From an uncultured bacterium (lineage in GTDB: Bacteria; Planctomycetota; Uabimicrobiia; Uabimicrobiales; JABWCH01), in contig CALKWO010000188.1 of NCBI GenBank assembly GCA_938003875.1, forward strand, positions 1-26,159: 26,159 nt of DNA, read 5' to 3'. The position numbers and the translations under genes are program-made. The notes beneath the pieces were generated by a model. The model did not search any database. It was given only the letters and a program-made list of their open reading frames with translations, and was not told where the DNA came from. Below, piece by piece: positions 1 to 7,980 of this stretch; position 1 is the stretch's first letter; each line of letters begins with the position of its first letter.

Positions 1-48
1 CATTGTCCCATTATTATAAATGGAAAAAAAAAATTTGCAACAAAATTT

Positions 49-894
49 CTAACGTAGATTCAAATTTTTGGTGCTTTTACTTTTTTCTAAAATATTTTTT
101 CTATTAGAATCCAAAGAGCGAGGATCTATTTTTTCAACAACAGCCATGGTACCCGCTATAACATTGAGCGATATAAAAATGATGTTTAGCACAGGTATCA
201 TCAAAAACAGAAGACAGACACTGCCAAGCGTCAGTATCAAAAAAAAATTTTTCTTTACTTTCTTTTTTTTCAGTTTATAGCTCAACTGACGACGATCTAG
301 TACATATTCGCAATAGGCTTTTCCAGCAAAAAAAGAAGGATATAGAAAAATAGCTGCCTCTCTCAAATAGGGAACAAAAAAAGCTGGAATCAACAGTAAG
401 CTGGCAAAAAAGTAAAAAAATCTTTCCCTCATTCTATCTTTGAAGCCCTGCCAAAAAGGAAGTGGCTTGTTCTGAATCACTCTTCCTGTAAGAAACCTTT
501 CTACTTGTTTAGAAATTTTGTTATTCCAGGGCTTATTGGCAATTGCCTGGACTATAAGAGCACTCAAGATAGCCGAGACTAAAAACAAGAAATGCAGCGT
601 TTCTTCTAATATTTTGCTTCTTACCAGGCTTTCCTCTCTTCCAATGTTGACCAAAAATTGGACCAGGGCTTCTTTCATGGCAGAAGGAATATGAGGATCA
701 AGATATTTTGCTAAAGAGACAACATATAAACAGCCAACAACAAGATAAGCTACATAAAAAAGAAATAAAAACAAGAAAGCAATCAACCATGTATAGATAA
801 TATATTTCCAGAGGACTTTGTTGCTAAAAAGAATTTTTATAGAAAGAAAAGGGTAAAGAAAACCATATTGGATTTGCTTTAGTATATTTTTCAT
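49..894 (-). CDS. EI24/CysZ-like multi-pass membrane protein
   Basis: This is a 281-residue integral membrane protein of the EI24/CysZ type (family members are sulfate permeases or poorly characterised membrane proteins). Hydrophobic segments lie at roughly residues 30-60, 98-117, 160-185 and 215-250. The family-like pattern is a short N-terminal amphipathic part (QYGFLYPFLSIKILF), a central soluble stretch, and a C-terminal Leu-Ser motif with a basic run (RRQLSYKLKKKKVKK) before the last hydrophobic hairpin ending VPVLN-like (IPVLNIIFISLNVIAG). It starts 9 nt after the aldehyde dehydrogenase stop, so the two are probably cotranscribed. The ribosome binding site is weak (GGAT). The family call rests on this topology and the terminal motif. 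Sulfate transport is not demonstrated and no cysteine biosynthesis gene is adjacent. Confidence 0.65.
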   Translation of the reverse strand: MKNILKQIQYGFLYPFLSIKILFSNKVLWKYIIYTWLIAFLFLFLFYVAYLVVGCLYVVSLAKYLDPHIPSAMKEALVQFLVNIGREESLVRSKILEETLHFLFLVSAILSALIVQAIANKPWNNKISKQVERFLTGRVIQNKPLPFWQGFKDRMRERFFYFFASLLLIPAFFVPYLREAAIFLYPSFFAGKAYCEYVLDRRQLSYKLKKKKVKKNFFLILTLGSVCLLFLMIPVLNIIFISLNVIAGTMAVVEKIDPRSLDSNRKNILEKSKSTKNLNLR

Positions 895-903
895 AGAAAT
901 CCA

Positions 904-2283
904 CTAACCCAAAATAAAAGCAAGCAGCTTTTTCATATACTTCAACGGTATCTTATAAGGAGGATAGGCAATTTGGGGTCTGAAAAAAAATGCCCTTTTT
1001 AGTACACTCTTAGGATGGCTGAACAAATCAAAGCTGGCTTTGCCGTGGTATTTCCCCATACCGCTCTCCCCTACTCCGCCAAAAGGAAGCGAAGATCCCA
1101 CTAGATAGGAGAGAGTAGCATTGAAACATACACCTCCTGAAGAAGTTTCTCTTAAAATTTTTTGTTGCTCTTTTTTGTCTTTGGAAAACAAATATACAAC
1201 TAACGGTTTAGGAAAGTGTTCCATGATTTTTAGCGCATTGTCCAGGCTATCGTATTCTATGACAGGGAGTACAGGCCCAAAAATTTCTTCTTTCATGATC
1301 TTGTGAGACAAAAGAATGTCTGCGAGAATAGTTGGCTCAATATATCTATCTTCCCTGTCTGTTTTCCCTCCTGATATTATCTTGCCTTCTTCCAGGAGCT
1401 GAGACACACGCAAAAAATGGCGATCATTGATCATTCTACAATAGTCACTGCTCTTTTGTGGATCCGCTCCATAGAACTCCTGAATACTTTTTACGATCAG
1501 CTCCAGCAGTTTTTCTTTGCATCTTTTAGGAACAAGAAGATAATCAGGGGCAATGCATGTCTGACCCGCATTGAAAAACTTTCCCCAGGCAATTTCCCTG
1601 GCACTAACCAGAAGATCGCTCTTTTCGCTTACAATGCACGGATTTTTTCCACCTAGTTCCAGGGCAACAGGAGTGAGGTTTTTGCTTGCAGCTTCCATGA
1701 TAACCCTTGCCACAGAAGAATTTCCAGTATAAAAGATAAAATCAAAAGGAAGGGTCAAAAGTTCTTTTGTTTCAGGGACACCGCCTTCTACAACAGAAAC
1801 GAACTCAGGGGCAAAATACCTGGGAATCAAAGAAGCAATCAAAGAAGAAGTATGGGATGAAATTTCTGAAGGCTTGAGAATAGTGCAATTCCCTGCTGCT
1901 ATCGAGCCGATCAAAGGAGCCAAAAGGAGCTGACAAGGATAGTTCCAGGGGGCAATGACAAGAGCAATTCCATAAGGCTCTGGCCAGATATAGGTTTTCC
2001 CTGGATGATTGATAGGGGGAGTAGCAAGCACCTGGCCTTTGCTCCATTTTTTTATGTGTTTTAGCGTATAAGTGATTTCATGAAGAAGATAGCCTATCTC
2101 TCCAGTATATGCCTCTGTCTCTGGTTTTCTTAGATCCTGAAAGAGTGCATCCGAAATGGCTTTTTCATTTTCAAAAACCAGCTTTTGTAAATTTTTGAGC
2201 TGTGCAACCCGATAGTCCAGAGATTTTGTCTGCTGGGTATGAAAAAAATTCCTTTGCCTTTCCCAAATTTGTCTATATTCCAT
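904..2283 (-). CDS. Aldehyde dehydrogenase, class-3-like (ALDH3 family)
   Basis: NAD(P)-dependent aldehyde dehydrogenase, 459 residues, oxidising an aldehyde to the carboxylate. The length and lack of an N-terminal extension fit the ALDH3 (fatty/aromatic aldehyde) branch. The general-base glutamate is in ELGGKNP (about residue 209), the catalytic cysteine in GQTC (about 243), and the substrate/cofactor motifs IAPWNYP, FTGN-like (FYTGNSS) and EEIFGPVLPV are intact. I chose the ATG at 2283 over one at 2304. The later start has a GGAG seven nt upstream, while the earlier one lies inside the stem of a terminator hairpin and has no ribosome binding site. The EI24-like gene follows after 9 nt. The physiological substrate cannot be read from the sequence. 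Confidence 0.9.
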   Translation of the reverse strand: MEYRQIWERQRNFFHTQQTKSLDYRVAQLKNLQKLVFENEKAISDALFQDLRKPETEAYTGEIGYLLHEITYTLKHIKKWSKGQVLATPPINHPGKTYIWPEPYGIALVIAPWNYPCQLLLAPLIGSIAAGNCTILKPSEISSHTSSLIASLIPRYFAPEFVSVVEGGVPETKELLTLPFDFIFYTGNSSVARVIMEAASKNLTPVALELGGKNPCIVSEKSDLLVSAREIAWGKFFNAGQTCIAPDYLLVPKRCKEKLLELIVKSIQEFYGADPQKSSDYCRMINDRHFLRVSQLLEEGKIISGGKTDREDRYIEPTILADILLSHKIMKEEIFGPVLPVIEYDSLDNALKIMEHFPKPLVVYLFSKDKKEQQKILRETSSGGVCFNATLSYLVGSSLPFGGVGESGMGKYHGKASFDLFSHPKSVLKRAFFFRPQIAYPPYKIPLKYMKKLLAFILG

Positions 2284-2301
2284 GGGAAAACTCCAAAAAA
2301 T

Positions 2302-2328
2302 CATAGCGCAGCCATTAGCTGCGCTATG
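2302..2328 (-). terminator. Intrinsic terminator after the GH13 gene, abutting the ALDH start
   Basis: An 11-bp perfect stem (CATAGCGCAGC / GCTGCGCTATG) with a 5-nt loop is followed on the minus strand by ATTTTTT. It lies 10 nt after the GH13 stop codon and only 18 nt before the preferred ALDH start codon. Confidence 0.85.
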
Positions 2329-2338
2329 AGCTTTGAGA

Positions 2339-4579
2339 TTAGTTGTTGTCGCTAATCAAGATAGCCATAGAACGGCCTTTTACTGTGATAGTATTTCCTG
2401 CATCAGGATTGGATGACCAGTTGGAAAGGTTTCCAAAATCATCATTATCACCATACCAGGAACGGGCGAGAACTTTCCAGTTACCTTGAGACCAGCTTCC
2501 TATATTATTGACAGCCATATCATTCCAATGCTCATTGTATACAACCATAATGTCTGGTTCGCCAGAATTGCCCCACCAGATTACAGCAAGCTGGCTGGGA
2601 GCGGAGGCATCAGAATTTTGCCAGATATAAGAAAATTTGCCATCATTTTTGGAACCTGCGTTAGATCCACCATTCCATGCCTGATCCACATAGGAAACAA
2701 AGTGTTCCTGGCGGAAATGAGACCATTGTTTGCGCAAAGCAATCAGGCTTTTTGTCCAGGAGAAAAGTTCTTTTCCATATTTTGGGCCTTTGGGACTTTC
2801 ACTATTGTCCCCGTCTTTGAGTCTCCAATCCAGCCAGTTTACATAGTTAATCTTATTGTCACCCTTACTGGATTCGTAGTTGTATGTATTGTGAGCATCT
2901 CCCTGACTCAAAGCAGAAGCCTGAGTCCTTCCCATTTCATCGCCTTGCAATATCATGGGAACACCCTGGGATGTCAGCAAAACACCCATCATCAATTTTT
3001 GTCTTTCTCTTCTGAGATTTTCATCACCGTAGCTATCCCAACAATTATGAGAACCGTCTCCATCGTTGAAATAAACGACGTCTCTCATGGTATAACCGTC
3101 ATGGCATGTTATCATATTGATAGAACGCCAGGGCTTGCTAGAAGCAGCAGAACCACTGTCTGTGGCACCGAATCCTTCGATAAGCTGTTTGAACATACGA
3201 AGGTCTTTTAGCCCTGAAGCAGAAAATTTGCGGATATTGTCTCTATAGCGGCCAAGCCATTTTGTCCAACGATTGTTGCTGTGGTTCCATCCGCCAGCAT
3301 CCATGAAATCCCACCACTGGCCACCCATGTCCCAGGGTTCAGCATGGAGGTGAGCGGCTTTAAAACGGCTATCATTGTCTACCCAATCAGCGGCATTGCT
3401 AGATCCATCCGCAAGAATACGAGCCAGGTCAAAGCGGAATCCATCGATACCATAGGCCTGGTACCACAAAGCAAGAGAATCATTGGTGAAGCGTTTTGTA
3501 TAAAGAGAATCCCCGCCCATGAAAGTGACATCGTTTCCTGTGCCTGTATTGTTGTAATACCAGTTTTGGTCCGAAGTAGAGCGATAGAAATGAGTATTAT
3601 GGAGTCCCATTGTATTGTAGAACTTAGCTGCCAATTTTTTGTTGCTTATCCAGGGGCTTTGTTCTGCTGTATGATTGAAGACGACATCCATAAATACAGC
3701 GATATTCTTCTGATGGAAAGCTTTGATAAGCTGTTTTAGCTCAACGATTTCATTTCCAGGACGAGATGCATATCTCGCTTCGGGAGCAAAAAAGTTAGAC
3801 GTCATATAACCCCAGTGGTTATAGCGACCTTCGAGATTCCCTGTTTCTTCATCGTATTCCATGATAGGCATCAGCTCTACGGCATTCACTCCAAGCTCTA
3901 CAAGATGGTCGATTCCTGCGCTCAAACCTCCTGGTGTCTTCAATCCGCTTTGAGCAAGACCAAGATATGTTCCTCGTTTAGAAGCATCCAGATTCTGGAT
4001 TCTTGCCGTGTAGTCCTGAACATGCATTTCATAAACAATCAGGTCTTTAGGGGCAATCTTTACATAGCCAGGATGAGCATCTCTATTATGATCATAAACG
4101 ATGCTTTTTCCACCCCCTGCATATATACTTTCTGCGCGATCTATGTATGGCATATCTTTAAAGAAAGCAGTGTATTTTACGTTTTGGTTCTTATAAGAAT
4201 AGGGATCGTTCAAAAAATAATTCTCATTGAACATAAGACCAAATTGCTTTGTTGTAGAAACTTCTCTTTTTCCTTTGCTGGAATACATATAATAAGTTCC
4301 ATTGCCGACATTTTCCCCACGGATTTTAACTTTCCAGTCATTTCCCGATTTTTCCATAGGAATAACACTGGAAGGCTTTAAATCGCTGGAGCCAGCAAAA
4401 AGAAGCAAAGAAACCTGATCTGCATAAGGAGAGTAAACAACAAAATGAACCCATCCAGTACCATCAATATGAGCACCATACCTGGTTTCAGCAGTGTTTT
4501 CCACTTTAACATCGGAAAATTGCCCAAAAATAGGAAAACAGAAAACTCCACAAAGCAAAAGAAAAAATACAGTTCGCAT
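2339..4579 (-). CDS. Secreted GH13 isoamylase/GlgX-like debranching enzyme
   Basis: A 746-residue glycoside hydrolase family 13 enzyme with an N-terminal early-set (CBM48-like) domain (about 25-130) and a catalytic barrel from about 180. The four GH13 regions are present: DVVFNH, GFRFDLA (nucleophile Asp about 384), HAEPWD (acid Glu about 414) and TCHDGYTMRD (transition-state Asp about 494). The CHDGYTMRD and GDEMGRTQ wording matches isoamylases and GlgX, so alpha-1,6 debranching of glycogen-like glucan is likely. The start at 4579 has AAGGAG five nt upstream; an ATG 18 nt earlier would spoil the signal peptide. The N-terminus (MRTVFFLLLCGVFCFPIFG, cleavage before Gln) is a clear export signal, which is unusual for GlgX. 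It therefore probably acts on external or periplasmic alpha-glucan. It follows the pilin gene by 30 nt. Confidence 0.88.
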   Translation of the reverse strand: MRTVFFLLLCGVFCFPIFGQFSDVKVENTAETRYGAHIDGTGWVHFVVYSPYADQVSLLLFAGSSDLKPSSVIPMEKSGNDWKVKIRGENVGNGTYYMYSSKGKREVSTTKQFGLMFNENYFLNDPYSYKNQNVKYTAFFKDMPYIDRAESIYAGGGKSIVYDHNRDAHPGYVKIAPKDLIVYEMHVQDYTARIQNLDASKRGTYLGLAQSGLKTPGGLSAGIDHLVELGVNAVELMPIMEYDEETGNLEGRYNHWGYMTSNFFAPEARYASRPGNEIVELKQLIKAFHQKNIAVFMDVVFNHTAEQSPWISNKKLAAKFYNTMGLHNTHFYRSTSDQNWYYNNTGTGNDVTFMGGDSLYTKRFTNDSLALWYQAYGIDGFRFDLARILADGSSNAADWVDNDSRFKAAHLHAEPWDMGGQWWDFMDAGGWNHSNNRWTKWLGRYRDNIRKFSASGLKDLRMFKQLIEGFGATDSGSAASSKPWRSINMITCHDGYTMRDVVYFNDGDGSHNCWDSYGDENLRRERQKLMMGVLLTSQGVPMILQGDEMGRTQASALSQGDAHNTYNYESSKGDNKINYVNWLDWRLKDGDNSESPKGPKYGKELFSWTKSLIALRKQWSHFRQEHFVSYVDQAWNGGSNAGSKNDGKFSYIWQNSDASAPSQLAVIWWGNSGEPDIMVVYNEHWNDMAVNNIGSWSQGNWKVLARSWYGDNDDFGNLSNWSSNPDAGNTITVKGRSMAILISDNN

Positions 4580-4609
4580 AAAAACTCCTTCCTCCATATA
4601 TAAAAAAAT

Positions 4610-5086
4610 CTAGGACTTTTTCTCCCAGTTTAAAACAGGAACTTCGATTTTATTTTCTCCTTCCGCCAATATATTGATTGTAGGCGGAACTAAAAAATTG
4701 CTATTGTCTACTGTGGCTTCATAAATATTATTGGATTCATCGACAAAATAGATTTTAGTACCTATTGACAGACCTGTAGGGTAAGCGTAGTAAATATAAT
4801 TGTTCTTATTGGAATCATAAACATACTTATAACCGCCTTTATTTTCAATATGGCTGTAATAATCTGCTACATTTTCCAGATTTTCAGGATAGCTTTGATC
4901 GTCTTTGCGTTCAATGTAGGTTGCCATAGCTGTAGAAAAACTCTTGAGATTGGCAAAGGCTGCGGTTGCATTGGAAGTTCTCTTACCAGAAAGTAATCCA
5001 GGAAGTGCTATTGCTGCAATGATAGCAATAATAGCAATAGCTACCATCAATTCAATCAAAGATAAACCTTTATTGGAGCGTTTCAT
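4610..5086 (-). CDS. Type IV pilin / type II secretion pseudopilin-like protein
   Basis: A 158-residue prepilin. The class III signal KRSNKG^LSLIEL is seen directly: cleavage after Gly7, Glu at +5 of the mature protein, then a 20-residue hydrophobic helix (VAIAIIAIIAAIALPGLL). The rest is a small globular head rich in Tyr and Asn (YVYDSNKNNYIYYAYP), typical of short pseudopilins. The start at 5086 is supported by AAGGGG eight nt upstream; a further 14 residues of open frame upstream do not fit the leader. Residue +1 is Leu rather than the usual Phe or Met. No assembly ATPase or prepilin peptidase is in the window, so major pilin versus pseudopilin cannot be decided. The debranching enzyme follows directly, probably in one transcript. 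Confidence 0.85.
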   Translation of the reverse strand: MKRSNKGLSLIELMVAIAIIAIIAAIALPGLLSGKRTSNATAAFANLKSFSTAMATYIERKDDQSYPENLENVADYYSHIENKGGYKYVYDSNKNNYIYYAYPTGLSIGTKIYFVDESNNIYEATVDNSNFLVPPTINILAEGENKIEVPVLNWEKKS

Positions 5087-5144
5087 ATATTTTCCCCTTA
5101 TAATGATTAAGAAATTATGATGACACACAATTCATGATATCATT

Positions 5145-5173
5145 AATTTATCTAATCTGAATATAAAAGTCAA
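5145..5173 (-). promoter_or_regulatory. Predicted sigma-70-type promoter of the pilin-GH13 transcript
   Basis: On the minus strand TTGACT (5173-5168) is followed after exactly 17 nt by TAAATT (5150-5145). It gives a leader of about 50 nt before the pilin ATG. This is a match by eye to the -35/-10 consensus only. Confidence 0.5.
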
Positions 5174-5288
5174 CTATGATCTCTTAAAAGATTATAAAAA
5201 TACTGTTTTTCAAAAAAAATACAAGGATAAAGGAATAGAATTTTTTGTTTTCCACTTGCAAAGCTTATGAATAATATATAAACTTACT

Positions 5289-5359
5289 TTGCCAGTAAAT
5301 TTAATTTATCTATGGTATTATGGTATTTTTAACTAAAAAATAATCATAAAAAATACCAT
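5289..5359 (+). promoter_or_regulatory. Putative promoter and operator of the nifU operon
   Basis: A possible -35 TTGCCA (5289-5294) and -10 TATGGT (5311-5316), 16 nt apart, lead into an 8-bp tandem repeat ATGGTATT (5312-5319, 5320-5327). A perfect 11-bp inverted repeat ATGGTATTTTT / AAAAATACCAT (5320-5330 and 5349-5359) follows. It sits between the probable start of transcription and the AAAGGAG ribosome binding site at 5379-5385. The rest of the 5087-5390 gap shows only AT-rich sequence and the divergent pilin promoter. The inverted repeat is certain; its role as an operator is inferred. Confidence 0.4.
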
Positions 5360-5390
5360 TTTTATAAATATATAGTATAAAGGAGTTTAT

Positions 5391-6257
5391 ATGTGGGATT
5401 ATTCTGAAAAAGTGATGGAACATTTTTTCAATCCTAAAAATATGGGAGTGTTGGAAGATGCCAATGCAGTTGGTATGATAGGCTCAATTGTTTGTGGTGA
5501 TGCCTTGAAACTTTTTTTAAAAGTAGATGAAAACAACAAGATTCTGGATGCCAGCTTCCAGACATTTGGCTGTGGAAGTGCAATAGCATCCTCTAGTATG
5601 CTGACGGAAATGGTAAAAGGAAAAACACTGGATGAAGCTCTTTCCATTACCAACGAAGATATCGCTAAAGCATTAGGTGGTTTACCTGCTGAAAAAATGC
5701 ACTGCTCTGTTATGGGTAGGGAAGCTTTGGAGGCAGCGATCAAAACTTACCGAGGCGAAAAAGTGCAAGAAAAAGAAGAAGATGAAAGCCGTCTTGTATG
5801 CCGTTGTTTTGGAGTGAGTGAGAATAAAATCCGAAAAAATATTATAGAAAATAGGCTTAAAACAATACAAGATGTTATTAATTATACAAAGGCAGGCGGA
5901 GGTTGTACAAGTTGCCATACAGATATTCAGGATATACTGAATGATGTCTGGAAAAAAGATCTTTCTCAGGAAAAAGAAATGAAGCCCTCTGCTGAGCCAA
6001 AGGAAAAATCTATACCTTTGACCAACATTCAAAAAATCATGAAAATTCAGCAGGTCATTGAAGAAGATATAAAGCCTGCTTTGGTCGTAGATGGAGGCAG
6101 CCTGGAATTGGTTGATGTAGAAGGCAATACGGTCAAGGTAAAAATGCACGGTGCGTGCAGCAGTTGTCCTTCTTCTAGCTTTACCATCAAGACATTTGTT
6201 CAGAGAATTCTTAAAGAGAAAGTCCTTCCTGAACTGGAAGTTGTGGAGGTTAAATAG
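5391..6257 (+). CDS. nifU: NifU Fe-S cluster scaffold protein (three-domain form)
   Basis: A 288-residue scaffold on which Fe-S clusters are built from NifS-derived sulfur. All three domains of classical NifU are present: an IscU-like domain (1-125) with ligand cysteines C35, C61 and C105 (CGDALK, FGCGSA, KMHC); a BFD-like [2Fe-2S] domain with C137, C139, C172 and C175; and a C-terminal NifU/Nfu domain with CSSC at 256-259. The AAAGGAG upstream of 5391 supports the start. NifS follows 2 nt after the stop. No nitrogenase gene is in the window; full-length NifU also serves general Fe-S assembly in non-diazotrophs (some epsilonproteobacteria, for example), which is the more likely role here given the many Fe-S proteins encoded nearby. 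Confidence 0.93.
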   Translation: MWDYSEKVMEHFFNPKNMGVLEDANAVGMIGSIVCGDALKLFLKVDENNKILDASFQTFGCGSAIASSSMLTEMVKGKTLDEALSITNEDIAKALGGLPAEKMHCSVMGREALEAAIKTYRGEKVQEKEEDESRLVCRCFGVSENKIRKNIIENRLKTIQDVINYTKAGGGCTSCHTDIQDILNDVWKKDLSQEKEMKPSAEPKEKSIPLTNIQKIMKIQQVIEEDIKPALVVDGGSLELVDVEGNTVKVKMHGACSSCPSSSFTIKTFVQRILKEKVLPELEVVEVK

Positions 6258-6259
6258 CT

Positions 6260-7441
6260 ATGGAGACTAAAATTATTTATGTGGACAACAACGCTACCAC
6301 CAAAGTTGCTCCAGAGGTAGTCTCTGCTATGATGCCTTTTTTGCATAAATTTTATGGTAATCCTTCTTCTATGCATTTTTTCGGAGGAGAGGTCTCTCGC
6401 CATGTTGAAAGGGCCAGAGAGCAAGTAGCATCCCTTATGGGTTGTGATACCAGCGAAATTGTCTTCACCAGTTGTGGCACAGAAAGTGACAATACTGCCA
6501 TTATTGGAACGCTAGAAGCTCTTTCTAACAATCGCAAGCATATTGTAACTAGCATTGTAGAACATCCTGCTGTCAAAAACACTATGGCCTATCTTTCCAA
6601 AAAGGGTTATCGAGTTACGGAGCTTGGCGTTGACAGACAAGGTCTTCTGGACATGAATGCCCTTAAAGAAGCCATTACCGAAGAAACTGCGCTGGTTTCT
6701 ATAATGTACGCGAACAACGAAACTGGAGTCATCTTCCCTATGGAAGAAATTGGAAAAATCGCAAAAGAGAAAGGTGCTATTTTTCATGTAGATGCAGTGC
6801 AAGCCGTAGGAAAAATTCCCTTGAATATGCAATCATCCACAATAGATCTTCTTTCCTTCTCTGGTCATAAGCTTCATGCACCTAAAGGAATAGGCGGACT
6901 TTATATACGCAAGGGTACGCGTATGCGACCTTATCTTATCGGCGGACACCAAGAAAGAGGCAGAAGAGGAGGGACAGAAGCGGTACCTAATATCGTTGCG
7001 ATTGGCTGTGCCTGCGAGCTTGCAGCTAAAAACATTTCTGAAGAGAACACACAAGTAAAAGCCAAACGAGATCGTATGGAAAACTGGATTTTGCAAAATA
7101 TTCCAGACACCATATTAAACGGACACAAAGAAAATCGTCTGCCAAACACAAGCAATATAGGCTTTGAATATATTGAAGGCGAGGCCATTTTACTATTGCT
7201 TTCCAAAGCAGGAATCTGTGCATCTTCTGGCTCTGCATGCAGCTCAGGATCTCTTGAGCCATCCCATGTACTGAGAGCTATGCAAATACCTTTTACCTCG
7301 ATACATGGATCTATCCGCTTTTCTCTTTCCCGCTATACAACAGACGAAGAAATTGACTATATCATAGAAAAGCTTCCTGGTATTATCCAAAAGTTAAGGA
7401 CAATCTCTCCCTTTAGAAAAGGGAATATGCCTTCTTTGTAA
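6260..7441 (+). CDS. nifS: Cysteine desulfurase NifS/IscS family
   Basis: A 393-residue PLP enzyme that converts cysteine to alanine and supplies persulfide sulfur to NifU. The PLP lysine is in SFSGHK (K204), the PLP-contacting motif HVDAVQAVGK is present, and the persulfide cysteine is in SSGSACSSGS (C327) on the mobile loop typical of group I NifS/IscS. The N-terminus YVDNNATT is canonical. It begins 2 nt after nifU and its GGAGG lies inside the nifU 3' end, so the two are translationally linked. A PSP1-domain gene follows after 20 nt. Length and motifs are complete. Confidence 0.95.
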   Translation: METKIIYVDNNATTKVAPEVVSAMMPFLHKFYGNPSSMHFFGGEVSRHVERAREQVASLMGCDTSEIVFTSCGTESDNTAIIGTLEALSNNRKHIVTSIVEHPAVKNTMAYLSKKGYRVTELGVDRQGLLDMNALKEAITEETALVSIMYANNETGVIFPMEEIGKIAKEKGAIFHVDAVQAVGKIPLNMQSSTIDLLSFSGHKLHAPKGIGGLYIRKGTRMRPYLIGGHQERGRRGGTEAVPNIVAIGCACELAAKNISEENTQVKAKRDRMENWILQNIPDTILNGHKENRLPNTSNIGFEYIEGEAILLLLSKAGICASSGSACSSGSLEPSHVLRAMQIPFTSIHGSIRFSLSRYTTDEEIDYIIEKLPGIIQKLRTISPFRKGNMPSL

Positions 7442-7461
7442 AAAAAGGAACCGCCGCCATT

Positions 7462-7980
7462 ATGGCTGCACTAAAATCTAATATGAACACCAACATTCGA
7501 GCAAACCAATATTCTTCTTGTGCCAAACCTGAAACGATTTGCAAGGAAGAATTCCAATTCTGCAAAGATAAAATCAAAGAATTGAAGCTTTCTATGAGAT
7601 TGATCCAGGTAAGCTCTCTTAAAGAAGAGAATAAGCTTATTTTTTTCTTCACAGCTCCAGAAAGAGTGGATTTTCGCGAACTGCTAAAAATTTTACGCCA
7701 TCAATATCATGGAGTGAGAATAGAACTCAGACAAATAGGCCAAAGAGATGCAGCCAGTCTTTTGGGCGGAGCAGGAATTTGCGGTCAGCAACTTTGTTGC
7801 TGCGCTTTTTTGCGCACCTTTTATCCCATTACAGCAAAAATCGCCAAAAAAGCAGGGCCTACCCCTAATCCTGCGATGTATTGTGGACTATGCGGACGCT
7901 TACGCTGCTGCCTTCGCTATGAAGGATCTCATCCTCTGGAAATCTTTATAGGAGAAGAAGAGGAAGGACACATGGTCTGA
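7462..7980 (+). CDS. Short PSP1/RicT (YaaT)-like protein
   Basis: A 172-residue protein that matches the C-terminal two thirds of RicT/YaaT. It shows the run from a Cys-Lys-Asp helix through FFFTAPERVDFRELL, IELRQIGQRDAASLLGG, CGQQLCCCAFL and CGLCGRLRCCLRYE. The usual N-terminal part of about 90-100 residues (the GD-V-V-E-T-G-E-G region) is absent. There is no room for it, because nifS ends 20 nt upstream. The cysteine clusters are those implicated in [4Fe-4S] binding in the Bacillus Ric complex, so placement behind nifU-nifS suggests an Fe-S-dependent role. The start ATG has only a distant AAAGGAA, so an alternative start is possible. Function in Gram-negative bacteria is not established. 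Confidence 0.8.
   Translation: MAALKSNMNTNIRANQYSSCAKPETICKEEFQFCKDKIKELKLSMRLIQVSSLKEENKLIFFFTAPERVDFRELLKILRHQYHGVRIELRQIGQRDAASLLGGAGICGQQLCCCAFLRTFYPITAKIAKKAGPTPNPAMYCGLCGRLRCCLRYEGSHPLEIFIGEEEEGHMV

Noticed and set aside
1..48. Start of another minus-strand gene running off the left edge (CAT at 1-3)
   Set aside because: Only a start codon would be inside the window and no ribosome binding site precedes it, so nothing can be supported.
2486..4381. Three long plus-strand open frames opposite the GH13 gene
   Set aside because: They are shadows of a gene with all four GH13 catalytic regions and show no family motifs.
5391..7441. Nitrogen-fixation locus
   Set aside because: nifU and nifS alone are not diagnostic; no nifHDK or nifB-type gene is present and full NifU also serves general Fe-S assembly.
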